Positions 45,130 to 53,192 of a stretch of 64,000 nt of DNA are shown one piece after another (the first letter of the stretch is position 1; each line of letters begins with the position of its first letter). A model generated the notes under the pieces. The model saw only the letters and a program-made list of their open reading frames with translations, did not search any database and was not told the origin of the DNA. This DNA is from Scandinavium sp002470465. GTDB taxonomy: Bacteria; Pseudomonadota; Gammaproteobacteria; Enterobacterales; Enterobacteriaceae. The DNA lies in NCBI RefSeq assembly GCF_040750395.1, contig NZ_JBFLVD010000006.1, forward strand, positions 62,001 to 126,000, written 5' to 3'. The translations under genes and the position numbers were made by a program.

Positions 45130-46469
45130 ATACTCAGGCAAGCCCAATTATCACTGACATGAAGGTTATCCCCGTTGCGGCGCAGGACAGCATGCTGATG
45201 AATATCGGCGGCGCGCACCATGCTTACTTTACGCGCAATATCGTGGTGCTCACCGATAACGCCGGGCATACCGGCGTCGGGGAGGCGCCCGGCGGGGAAG
45301 TTATTTACCAGACGCTGGTGGAGGCCATTCCGCAGGTTGTCGGCCAGGAAATTGCGCGCATGAACCGGGTCGTGCAGCAGGTTCATAAAGGCAATCAGGC
45401 CGCGGATTTCGATACCTTCGGCAAAGGTGCCTGGACGTTCGAACTGAAGGTCAACGCCGTGGCGGCGCTGGAGGCCGCATTGCTGGATTTGCTCGGTCAG
45501 GCGCTGAACGTCCCCGTTTGCGAGCTGTTAGGACCGGGCAAACAGCGCGATGCGGTGACGGTGCTGGGATATCTGTTTTACATCGGCGATCGCAACAAAA
45601 CGGATTTGCCGTATACCGAAGGGCGGCGTGACGGCCACGACTGGTATCACCTGCGCCATCAGGAAGCGCTCTCGTCTTCTGCCGTAGTGCGACTGGCCGA
45701 GGCGGCACAGGACAGGTATGGCTTCAAAGATTTCAAGCTTAAGGGCGGCGTGCTGCCGGGCGAGCAGGAAATTGAGACGGCGAAAGCGCTCAAAAAGCGT
45801 TTTCCTGATGCGCGTATCACAGTCGATCCGAACGGCGCATGGCTGCTTGATGAAGCCATTTCATTGTGCAAAGGCATGCAGGATGTTCTGACCTACGCTG
45901 AAGATCCCTGTGGCGCGGAGCAGGGTTTTTCCGGGCGTGAAGTGATGGCGGAATTTCGCCGGGCGACGGGCCTGCCGGTGGCAACGAACATGATCGCCAC
46001 TAACTGGCGTGAAATGGGGCACGCGGTGATGCTTAATGCCGTTGATATCCCGCTGGCAGACCCGCATTTCTGGACGCTTTCAGGCGCGGTACGCGTGGCA
46101 CTGCTTTGCGACGACTGGGGGCTGACCTGGGGCTGCCATTCGAATAATCACTTCGACATCTCGCTTGCCATGTTTACCCACGTCGGTGCGGCAGCGCCTG
46201 GCAAGCCGACCGCCATTGATACACACTGGATCTGGCAGGAAGGCGATGCCAGGCTGACCAAAAATCCACTGCAAATTGAGAACGGCAAAATCGCCGTGCC
46301 GGAGGCGCCAGGGCTCGGGGTTGAGCTTGACTGGTCACAGGTTGAAAAGGCGCACGATGCATACAAACGCCTGCCCGGAGGGGCGCGCAATGACGCGCTG
46401 CCGATGCAGTATTTGATCCCAGGCTGGACATTCGATCGCAAACGTCCCGTTTTCGGTCGCTCAAACTAA
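45126..46469 (+). CDS. gudX: Glucarate dehydratase-related protein GudX
   Basis: The 447-residue enolase-superfamily protein is a paralogue of GudD, lying just upstream of it. The catalytic pieces are conserved: the FKLKGG lysine pair, the metal ligand D in TVDPNGAW, the ED of YAEDPCGAEQGFSGRE, and the H of WGCHSNNHFD (GudD has WGSHSNNHFD). In E. coli, GudX has weak dehydratase activity. It is 9 bases from gudD. Confidence 0.93.
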   Translation: MNTQASPIITDMKVIPVAAQDSMLMNIGGAHHAYFTRNIVVLTDNAGHTGVGEAPGGEVIYQTLVEAIPQVVGQEIARMNRVVQQVHKGNQAADFDTFGKGAWTFELKVNAVAALEAALLDLLGQALNVPVCELLGPGKQRDAVTVLGYLFYIGDRNKTDLPYTEGRRDGHDWYHLRHQEALSSSAVVRLAEAAQDRYGFKDFKLKGGVLPGEQEIETAKALKKRFPDARITVDPNGAWLLDEAISLCKGMQDVLTYAEDPCGAEQGFSGREVMAEFRRATGLPVATNMIATNWREMGHAVMLNAVDIPLADPHFWTLSGAVRVALLCDDWGLTWGCHSNNHFDISLAMFTHVGAAAPGKPTAIDTHWIWQEGDARLTKNPLQIENGKIAVPEAPGLGVELDWSQVEKAHDAYKRLPGGARNDALPMQYLIPGWTFDRKRPVFGRSN

Positions 46470-46478
46470 AAGGATTGC

Positions 46479-47822
46479 ATGATGACGCTTCAACACTCCA
46501 CGCCAATCGTGACCTCAATGCAGGTGATCCCGGTTGCCGGGCACGACAGCATGCTGATGAACCTGAGCGGGGCGCACGCGCCGTTCTTCACCCGCAATAT
46601 CGTTCTGATTAAGGATAATGCCGGGCATACCGGCGTCGGCGAAATTCCCGGTGGTGAGAAAATTCGTCAGACCCTGGAAGATGCCGCGGCGCTGGTGGTG
46701 GGTAAAACCCTTGGCGAATATAAAAACGTTCTCAACCTTGTGCGCACTGCCTTTGCCGATCGCGACTCTGGCGGCCGTGGCATGCAAACCTTCGATCTGC
46801 GTACCACTATTCACGTGGTGACGGGCATTGAAGCGGCGCTGCTGGATTTACTCGGTCAGCATCTGGGCGTCAACGTCGCATCCCTGCTGGGCGACGGGCA
46901 GCAGCGCAGCGAAGTGGAGATGCTCGGTTATCTGTTCTTCGTCGGCGATCGTCAGCGTACGCCGTTGCCGTATCAGAGCCAGCCGGATGACAAATGCGAC
47001 TGGTACCGCGTGCGCCACGATGAAGCGATGACGCCGGATGCGGTCGTGCGCCTGGCGGAAGCGGCCTATGAAAAATACGGCTTCAATGATTTTAAACTGA
47101 AAGGCGGCGTGCTGAGCGGCGAGGAAGAGGCCGAAGCGGTGACTGCGCTTGCCGGACGCTTCCCGCAGGCGCGCATTACGCTCGACCCGAACGGGGCCTG
47201 GTCGCTGGATGAAGCGATAAAAATCGGCAAGCAGCTGCGTAACGTGCTGGCCTATGCGGAAGATCCGTGCGGCGCGGAGCAGGGCTTCTCCGGGCGAGAA
47301 GTGATGGCGGAATTCCGCCGCGCGACCGGCCTGCCGACGGCCACCAACATGATTGCGACGGACTGGCGGCAGATGGGGCACACGCTTTCGCTCCAGTCCG
47401 TGGATATTCCGTTGGCGGATCCGCACTTCTGGACGATGCAGGGCTCGGTGCGCGTGGCGCAGATGTGTCATGAGTTTGGCCTCACCTGGGGCTCGCATTC
47501 CAATAATCATTTCGATATTTCGCTGGCGATGTTCACCCACGTGGCCGCTGCTGCTCCGGGCAAAATTACCGCCATCGACACTCACTGGATTTGGCAGGAG
47601 GGCAATCAGCAACTGACCAACTCACCGTTTGAGATCAAAGGCGGCATGGTTCAGGTGCCCTCCACGCCTGGCCTCGGCGTTGAGCTGGATATGGACCGCG
47701 TTATGCATGCTCATGAGCTGTATCGGAAACACGGGCTCGGCGCACGTGATGATGCCATGGGGATGCAGTATCTTATTCCAGGATGGACGTTCGACAACAA
47801 GCGCCCGTGCATGGTGCGCTAA
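46479..47822 (+). CDS. gudD: D-glucarate dehydratase GudD
   Basis: The 447-residue enolase-superfamily enzyme dehydrates D-glucarate (and L-idarate) to 5-keto-4-deoxy-D-glucarate. Catalytic lysines are in FKLKGG, Mg2+ ligands in TLDPNGAW and YAEDPCGAEQ, and the general-base histidine in WGSHSNNHFD. Two adjacent ATGs can start it: 46479, or 46482, where AGGA spacing is better. It forms an operon with gudP, gudX and garK. Confidence 0.95.
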   Translation: MMTLQHSTPIVTSMQVIPVAGHDSMLMNLSGAHAPFFTRNIVLIKDNAGHTGVGEIPGGEKIRQTLEDAAALVVGKTLGEYKNVLNLVRTAFADRDSGGRGMQTFDLRTTIHVVTGIEAALLDLLGQHLGVNVASLLGDGQQRSEVEMLGYLFFVGDRQRTPLPYQSQPDDKCDWYRVRHDEAMTPDAVVRLAEAAYEKYGFNDFKLKGGVLSGEEEAEAVTALAGRFPQARITLDPNGAWSLDEAIKIGKQLRNVLAYAEDPCGAEQGFSGREVMAEFRRATGLPTATNMIATDWRQMGHTLSLQSVDIPLADPHFWTMQGSVRVAQMCHEFGLTWGSHSNNHFDISLAMFTHVAAAAPGKITAIDTHWIWQEGNQQLTNSPFEIKGGMVQVPSTPGLGVELDMDRVMHAHELYRKHGLGARDDAMGMQYLIPGWTFDNKRPCMVR

Positions 47823-47856
47823 TGGAAAAATGCCGTAACCCCGTTAAGGACAGCCT

Positions 47857-48996
47857 ATGAAAATCGTGATAGCCCCGGATTCATACAAAGAAAGCCTGAG
47901 CGCGCTGGAGGTGGCCTGCGCCATTGAGGCAGGCTTCAGGCAGATATTCCCCGATGCTGAGTACGTCAAAATTCCGGTGGCGGATGGCGGTGAGGGCACC
48001 GTGGAAGCGATGGTTGCCGCTACCCGGGGGCGCGTTATCACGGTGGACGTTACCGGCCCGTTGGGCGAACCGGTGCAGGCGTTCTACGGTATTTCCGGCG
48101 ATGAGCACACCGCGTTTATCGAAATGGCGGCCGCCAGCGGTCTGGAAAGCGTGCCGCCCGCGAAGCGTAATCCGCTGAAAACGACGTCGTGGGGCACGGG
48201 CGAACTGATTCGCCACGCGCTGGATGCGGGAGTGAAAGAGATAATCATCGGTATCGGCGGCAGCGCCACCAACGACGGCGGAGCCGGAATGGTGCAGGCG
48301 TTAGGCGTGAAGCTGCTGACTGAAAATGAGCAGCCAATCCCGCCGGGAGGGGAAGGGCTGGAGCAGCTGGCAAAGATTGAGCTTTCCGGGCTGGATCCGC
48401 GCCTGGCAGAGTGCCACATTCACGTCGCCTGCGACGTCACCAATCCGCTGACGGGGAAAGAGGGCGCTACGGCCGTGTTTGGGCCGCAAAAAGGCGCGAA
48501 TGCGGAAATGATCCCGCGGCTGGATGCGGCGCTGACGCACTATGCCACGCTTATTCAACGTGATTTAAATATTGATGTACTGCGCCTTGAAGGCGGGGGC
48601 GCGGCAGGCGGTATGGGCGCCGCGCTGTTTGCCTTTTGCGGCGCAACGCTGCGCCCGGGCATTGAGATTGTGACCGAAGCGCTCCAGCTGGCGGAAAAGG
48701 TGGCCGACGCCACGCTGGTTATTACCGGCGAAGGACGAATCGACAGCCAGACCGTTCACGGTAAGGTTCCCGTTGGCGTCGCGAAAGTGGCAAAGCGTTT
48801 TAACATCCCGGTGATTGCCATTGCCGGTAGCCTGACCGACGACGTTGAGGTTGTGCATCAGCACGGTCTGGATGCGGTATTCAGCGTGCTCTGTCAGGTG
48901 GGTACGCTTGAAGACGCGCTGGCGGGTGCGCAGGAGAACGTCAGACGCACGGCGCGCAACGTGGCGGCGGTGCTCAGGATGGGGTCAGTTTATTGA
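47857..48996 (+). CDS. garK: Glycerate 2-kinase GarK
   Basis: The 379-residue glycerate kinase of type 2 phosphorylates D-glycerate to 2-phosphoglycerate. The N-terminal MKIVIAPDSYKESLSA, the GIGGSATNDGGAGM loop near residue 132 and the GEGRIDSQT segment are family marks. AAGGA lies 7-8 bases before ATG. In E. coli this gene belongs to garPLRK; here it ends the gud operon, 34 bases after gudD. Product 2-phosphoglycerate enters glycolysis at enolase (eno at 58265). Confidence 0.93.
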   Translation: MKIVIAPDSYKESLSALEVACAIEAGFRQIFPDAEYVKIPVADGGEGTVEAMVAATRGRVITVDVTGPLGEPVQAFYGISGDEHTAFIEMAAASGLESVPPAKRNPLKTTSWGTGELIRHALDAGVKEIIIGIGGSATNDGGAGMVQALGVKLLTENEQPIPPGGEGLEQLAKIELSGLDPRLAECHIHVACDVTNPLTGKEGATAVFGPQKGANAEMIPRLDAALTHYATLIQRDLNIDVLRLEGGGAAGGMGAALFAFCGATLRPGIEIVTEALQLAEKVADATLVITGEGRIDSQTVHGKVPVGVAKVAKRFNIPVIAIAGSLTDDVEVVHQHGLDAVFSVLCQVGTLEDALAGAQENVRRTARNVAAVLRMGSVY

Positions 48997-49001
48997 GCTG
49001 C

Positions 49002-49022
49002 CCCTCTCCCAAAGGGAGAGGG
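49002..49022. repeat. Short palindromic repeat, CCCTCTCCC/GGGAGAGGG type
   Basis: A perfect 9-bp hairpin with an AAA loop separates the convergent garK and barA. It is a third copy of the repeat seen at 1447 and within 33971-34129. Confidence 0.6.
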
Positions 49023-49038
49023 TAGCCGTGAATTTACA

Positions 49039-51786
49039 TTACCCCAAAATCTCGCGGGCTTCCCGGGCGACGTTGTCCATCTCGTCCAGCAGCTCCAGCA
49101 GCTCGGGCTCCAGATCTTCCGGCGAGGCACCATTGCGCAGCTGGCCTTCAATCAGGTGGCACAGATTTTTTAGCCGCGGCACGCCGCTGTAGCCGCAGCT
49201 GCCGTGCAGCTTATGGATGGCATCGACCAGGTCCTCCGGCTTTTCGCCCACCAGCTGTTCTTCCACCTTGTTGCGGATTTCCGGCAGGAACTCCACCAGC
49301 ATTTGCAGCATATCCCGCGCCAAATCCTGCTTATTGGCTGCCTGACGCAGCGCCAGCGCCCAGTCGAACGTGGTATCGATATTCACCGGCGGATGCGATT
49401 CCGGAACCTCAACGGACGGGGCGCTCATCCCTGGCTTGTAGCGCAGCAGCAGGTTATGCAGCTTGCTCTCTTCAATGGGCTTCGCCAGATAGTCATTCAT
49501 CCCGGCGCTCAGAAGCTTCTCTTTCTGGCCCGCCATGGCATGTGCGGTCACCGCAATCACCGGTGTTTGCTGCTGGTGCGGCAGCTGGTGAATCAACTCA
49601 CAGGCGCGAATGCCGTCCATATCCGGCATCTGAATGTCCATTAAAATCAGGTCGAACTGCATCTGCTTCGCCCGCTCAATTGCCTGCAGGCCGCTGTCGC
49701 ACAGCTCGACGTTTTGCACCTGATCTTCGAGCAGGGCGCCGATAAGCTTCAGGTTGGCCGGGTTATCGTCCACCGCCATCACTGACATACCGAGGCGCGA
49801 ATCGGCAGGGATCGCTTCTTCCGGCGTCTGGTTAATCCGGCAATACTCCGTCAGCGCTGGCAATAAGCGAGTGGCGGTGAGTGGCTTCAGCAGGCAGGCG
49901 GCAGCGCCCGCTTTTTTCAGCGCTTCGGCGTTTACCTGAGCATGACACGGGAGCCCCAGCACGAGGAAATCGGACATGGAATAGGCGCGTTCAAGCTTAT
50001 CGGTGTGAAGGCTAAGGTCCCGCATGGACACGGGCACCCCAATCAAGAGAATGTCGTAGCGCTCTTCCGGTAAAGCGGAGAAGGTCGGGCTATAAACCAC
50101 GTCCAGCGGCGTAGTCGCCAGTAAATCCAGCGTGGACTGCGCCGCGGCAGCGTTGGCTTCAACGTATGCCAGCCGTTTCCCGGCCAGGCACGCGGTGGCC
50201 AGACTATCGGAAGCCACGTTGGGGTTCAGATCGAGATTGATATGGAACCAGAAGGTCGAGCCGCGGTTCGGCTGGCTGTGGAAGGAGATATCACCGCCCA
50301 TCTCTTTGACCAGCTTCTGGGTGATAACAAGACCCAGCCCGGTACCGCCATGACGTCGCGAAATGCTGGCGTCTGCCTGACGGAAGGCCTGGAATAGGCG
50401 GGACTGATCGCGCTCAGGAATGCCGATGCCGGTGTCGCGAATCTGTACCTCAATCTGCGCTTTGTTGTGGCTCATCGAGCGCTTCTCTACCAGCACGTCG
50501 ATATTGCCGTTTTCAGTGAATTTAATCGCGTTACCGACCAGGTTTGTAATGATCTGCTGCAGGCGCAGCGGGTCGCCAATCACGTTATCCGGCACGTCGT
50601 TTTTGATGTTCAGCGTCAGCTCAAGGTCTTTATCGTGGGCAGAGTGAGCAAGCAACGTGACAACCTCATCCAGCGAATTGCGCAGCGGGAACGGAATGCT
50701 TTCGAGCACCAGCTTGCCCGCTTCCAGCTTCGAGAAGTCCAGCACGTCGTTGATGATGGAGAGCAGATTATGCGCTGAACGTTCAATGGTATTGAGGTGA
50801 TCTCGCTGGGTTGGGTTGAGATCGGTTTTCAGCGTCAGGCGCGTAAAGCCAATCACGCCATTCAGCGGCGTTCGCAGCTCATGCGACATATTGGCGAGGA
50901 ATTCAGATTTAATGCGCGCCGCTTCCTGGGCACGCTTTTTGGCGAGATCCAGCTCGACGTTCTGGATTTCCATCTGCTCCAGGGTTTCGCGCAGATCGGA
51001 GGTCGCCTGGTCGACGTTGTGCTGCATCTCTTCGTGATAGGCGGCAAGCGACATCGCCATCGAGTTGATGCCGTTTTTCAGCATGTCGAGTTCGCCGAGC
51101 ATGAAGCCTTCCACGCGGCTGTCGAGCTGACCACGCCGGATACGGTCGACGGTATTCACCATATTGCGTATTGGCCCGGTGACATCGCGCATCAGACGCC
51201 AGCCGAATATCAGCGCGATGCCTATACAGAACAGCATCATCACGCTGGAGATGAAAATCTCTTTGTACTGCTGCAGACGAACCGATCTCAGATCCAGCTC
51301 CAGCGCCACGTAGCCGAGCATATTGATCGGCGTTTTGGCATCCGACGACGGCGACTCATCCGGTGAATAGCTTTCGGAAATGATAGGCGTACGCAGGATC
51401 ATCAGATCGCCGCTGCGGTGAACGTTTAACTTGCGGGGGAGCGGCGCGCCCTTCGGCAGCTGGAGTTCGCTCGGATCGAGATGGTAATTCGAGGTAACAA
51501 ACAGCCGGTTGTGTTCGTCGTAAACCGAAATTGCCCGCACGATGTCCGAATGGCGGCGGTGCAGGACGCTAATTAGCTGCCCAATTGACTCGCGGTTTTG
51601 CAGGTTCATGCCATATTCACTGGATACCGCGAGCGGCTCAATGATGCTGGCTCCGGCATCTTCCAGCTGACGCTGCAGATCGTGGTAGCGGTGAACGACA
51701 AAGAAGATGCTGAGCAGCAAACCGATGAGCACGGTCGGAGCCAGAATCAGGATCATCATGCGCGCGCGAAGGCTGTAGTTGGTCAT
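49039..51786 (-). CDS. barA: Hybrid sensor histidine kinase BarA
   Basis: The 915-residue tripartite membrane kinase senses short-chain carboxylates and phosphorylates UvrY, which turns on csrB and csrC. Order: TM1 at about residues 10-32, periplasmic loop, TM2 about 178-197, HAMP (DVTGPIRNMVNTVDRIRRG), HisKA with H302 in MSHELRTPLNG, HATPase (GTGLGLVITQKLV), receiver with phospho-Asp in LILMDIQMPDMDG, and HPt with H861 in IHKLHGSCGY. All relay residues are present. Its RNA target csrB is 7 kb away. rlmD is divergent. Confidence 0.97.
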   Translation of the reverse strand: MTNYSLRARMMILILAPTVLIGLLLSIFFVVHRYHDLQRQLEDAGASIIEPLAVSSEYGMNLQNRESIGQLISVLHRRHSDIVRAISVYDEHNRLFVTSNYHLDPSELQLPKGAPLPRKLNVHRSGDLMILRTPIISESYSPDESPSSDAKTPINMLGYVALELDLRSVRLQQYKEIFISSVMMLFCIGIALIFGWRLMRDVTGPIRNMVNTVDRIRRGQLDSRVEGFMLGELDMLKNGINSMAMSLAAYHEEMQHNVDQATSDLRETLEQMEIQNVELDLAKKRAQEAARIKSEFLANMSHELRTPLNGVIGFTRLTLKTDLNPTQRDHLNTIERSAHNLLSIINDVLDFSKLEAGKLVLESIPFPLRNSLDEVVTLLAHSAHDKDLELTLNIKNDVPDNVIGDPLRLQQIITNLVGNAIKFTENGNIDVLVEKRSMSHNKAQIEVQIRDTGIGIPERDQSRLFQAFRQADASISRRHGGTGLGLVITQKLVKEMGGDISFHSQPNRGSTFWFHINLDLNPNVASDSLATACLAGKRLAYVEANAAAAQSTLDLLATTPLDVVYSPTFSALPEERYDILLIGVPVSMRDLSLHTDKLERAYSMSDFLVLGLPCHAQVNAEALKKAGAAACLLKPLTATRLLPALTEYCRINQTPEEAIPADSRLGMSVMAVDDNPANLKLIGALLEDQVQNVELCDSGLQAIERAKQMQFDLILMDIQMPDMDGIRACELIHQLPHQQQTPVIAVTAHAMAGQKEKLLSAGMNDYLAKPIEESKLHNLLLRYKPGMSAPSVEVPESHPPVNIDTTFDWALALRQAANKQDLARDMLQMLVEFLPEIRNKVEEQLVGEKPEDLVDAIHKLHGSCGYSGVPRLKNLCHLIEGQLRNGASPEDLEPELLELLDEMDNVAREAREILG

Positions 51787-51843
51787 GGAGGTCCGTTATG
51801 GGAGAATCAGGGTTAATACATTACGTTTGAGAAAAATCTCTGA

Positions 51844-53142
51844 ATGGCGCAATTCTACTCTGCAAAACGCCGCGTGACGACGCGCGAGATCATAACCGTA
51901 ACGGTAAACGACCTGGATCCTTTCGGCCAGGGCGTGGCGCGCCACAACGGAAAAACACTGTTTATCAATGAATTATTGCCTGGTGAGCGGGCGGAAATCC
52001 GTATTGCTGAGGATAAAAAACAGTATGCGCGCGGGCAGGTAAAACGTCGACTTAGCGACAGCCCGGAGCGTGAAAAGCCCCGCTGTCCGCATTTTGGCGT
52101 CTGCGGTGGCTGCCAGCAGCAGCATGCCAGCGTCGCGCTACAGCAGCGCAGCAAGCAGGCGGCACTGGCGCGACTGATGAAGCGGGACGTGGATGAACTC
52201 CTCTCTGCCGAACCCTGGGGCTACCGCCGCCGTGCTCGTCTGAGCCTGAATTACCAGCCAAAAACCCAACGCTTACAGATGGGTTTTCGCAAGGCCGGGT
52301 CGAACGATATCGTAGATGTGACGCAGTGCCCCGTTTTGGTGCCCGCTCTTGAGGCATTATTGCCCGCCGTACGCGAATGCCTGAGCGGACTTGCCGGCGG
52401 ACGCCATCTCGGCCATGTGGAGCTGGTGCAGGCCGACAACGGCCCGCTGATGGTGCTGCGCCATACCGCACCGCTAAGCGCTGCGGATAAAGCAAAACTG
52501 GAACAGTTTTCGCATTCACACCAGCTTGCGCTGTGGCTGGCACCACAAAGCGATAGCATTGAACAGGTTAGCGGAGAACAGCCCTGGTACACTTCAGACG
52601 GGCTACGCTTAACGTTCAGCCCGCGCGACTTTATTCAGGTAAATGACGGCGTGAACCAGAAAATGGTGACGACCGCGCTGGCCTGGCTGGACGTTCAGCC
52701 GGAAGATCGCGTGCTGGATCTGTTCTGCGGAATGGGCAACTTTACGCTGCCGCTGGCGAAACGCGCCGCAAGCGTGGTTGGCGTGGAAGGCGTGCCTGCC
52801 CTGGTCGAAAAAGGCCAGCAGAATGCACAGCATAACGCGTTACACAATGTGACGTTCTTTCACGAAAACCTCGAGGAAGATGTCACCCTGCAGGCCTGGG
52901 CGAAAAACGGGTTTGACAAAATTTTACTCGATCCTGCGCGGGCGGGCGCACCGGGCGTGATGCAGCATATCGTAAAATTGGCCCCCAGACGGGTGGTCTA
53001 TGTCTCCTGCAACCCGGCGACGCTGGCGCGAGACAGCGAGGTGCTGCTGGCGGCGGGCTATCAAATTCAGCGTCTGGCAATGCTGGACATGTTCCCGCAC
53101 ACTGGGCACCTGGAGTCGATGGTGCTGTTTGAGCACAAATAA
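51844..53142 (+). CDS. rlmD: 23S rRNA m5U1939 methyltransferase RlmD
   Basis: The 432-residue enzyme methylates U1939 of 23S rRNA with SAM. A TRAM domain comes first (ITVTVNDLDPFGQGVARHNGKTLF), then the [4Fe-4S] cysteines in CPHFGVCGGCQQQHA, a Rossmann core (VLDLFCGMGNFTLPLA), and the nucleophile cysteine in VVYVSCNPATLARD. Formerly rumA/ygcA. It is followed by relA 50 bases later. Confidence 0.96.
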   Translation: MAQFYSAKRRVTTREIITVTVNDLDPFGQGVARHNGKTLFINELLPGERAEIRIAEDKKQYARGQVKRRLSDSPEREKPRCPHFGVCGGCQQQHASVALQQRSKQAALARLMKRDVDELLSAEPWGYRRRARLSLNYQPKTQRLQMGFRKAGSNDIVDVTQCPVLVPALEALLPAVRECLSGLAGGRHLGHVELVQADNGPLMVLRHTAPLSAADKAKLEQFSHSHQLALWLAPQSDSIEQVSGEQPWYTSDGLRLTFSPRDFIQVNDGVNQKMVTTALAWLDVQPEDRVLDLFCGMGNFTLPLAKRAASVVGVEGVPALVEKGQQNAQHNALHNVTFFHENLEEDVTLQAWAKNGFDKILLDPARAGAPGVMQHIVKLAPRRVVYVSCNPATLARDSEVLLAAGYQIQRLAMLDMFPHTGHLESMVLFEHK

Positions 53143-53192
53143 TGAATCAAGGCTTGTCGAATCCGACAGGCCCGGCCCTAAAGGAGAGGACA

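Noticed and set aside
45126..47822. Idea that gudX and gudD are a recent tandem duplication
   Set aside because: The two proteins are clearly diverged and both have separate E. coli orthologues in the same order, so the duplication is old.
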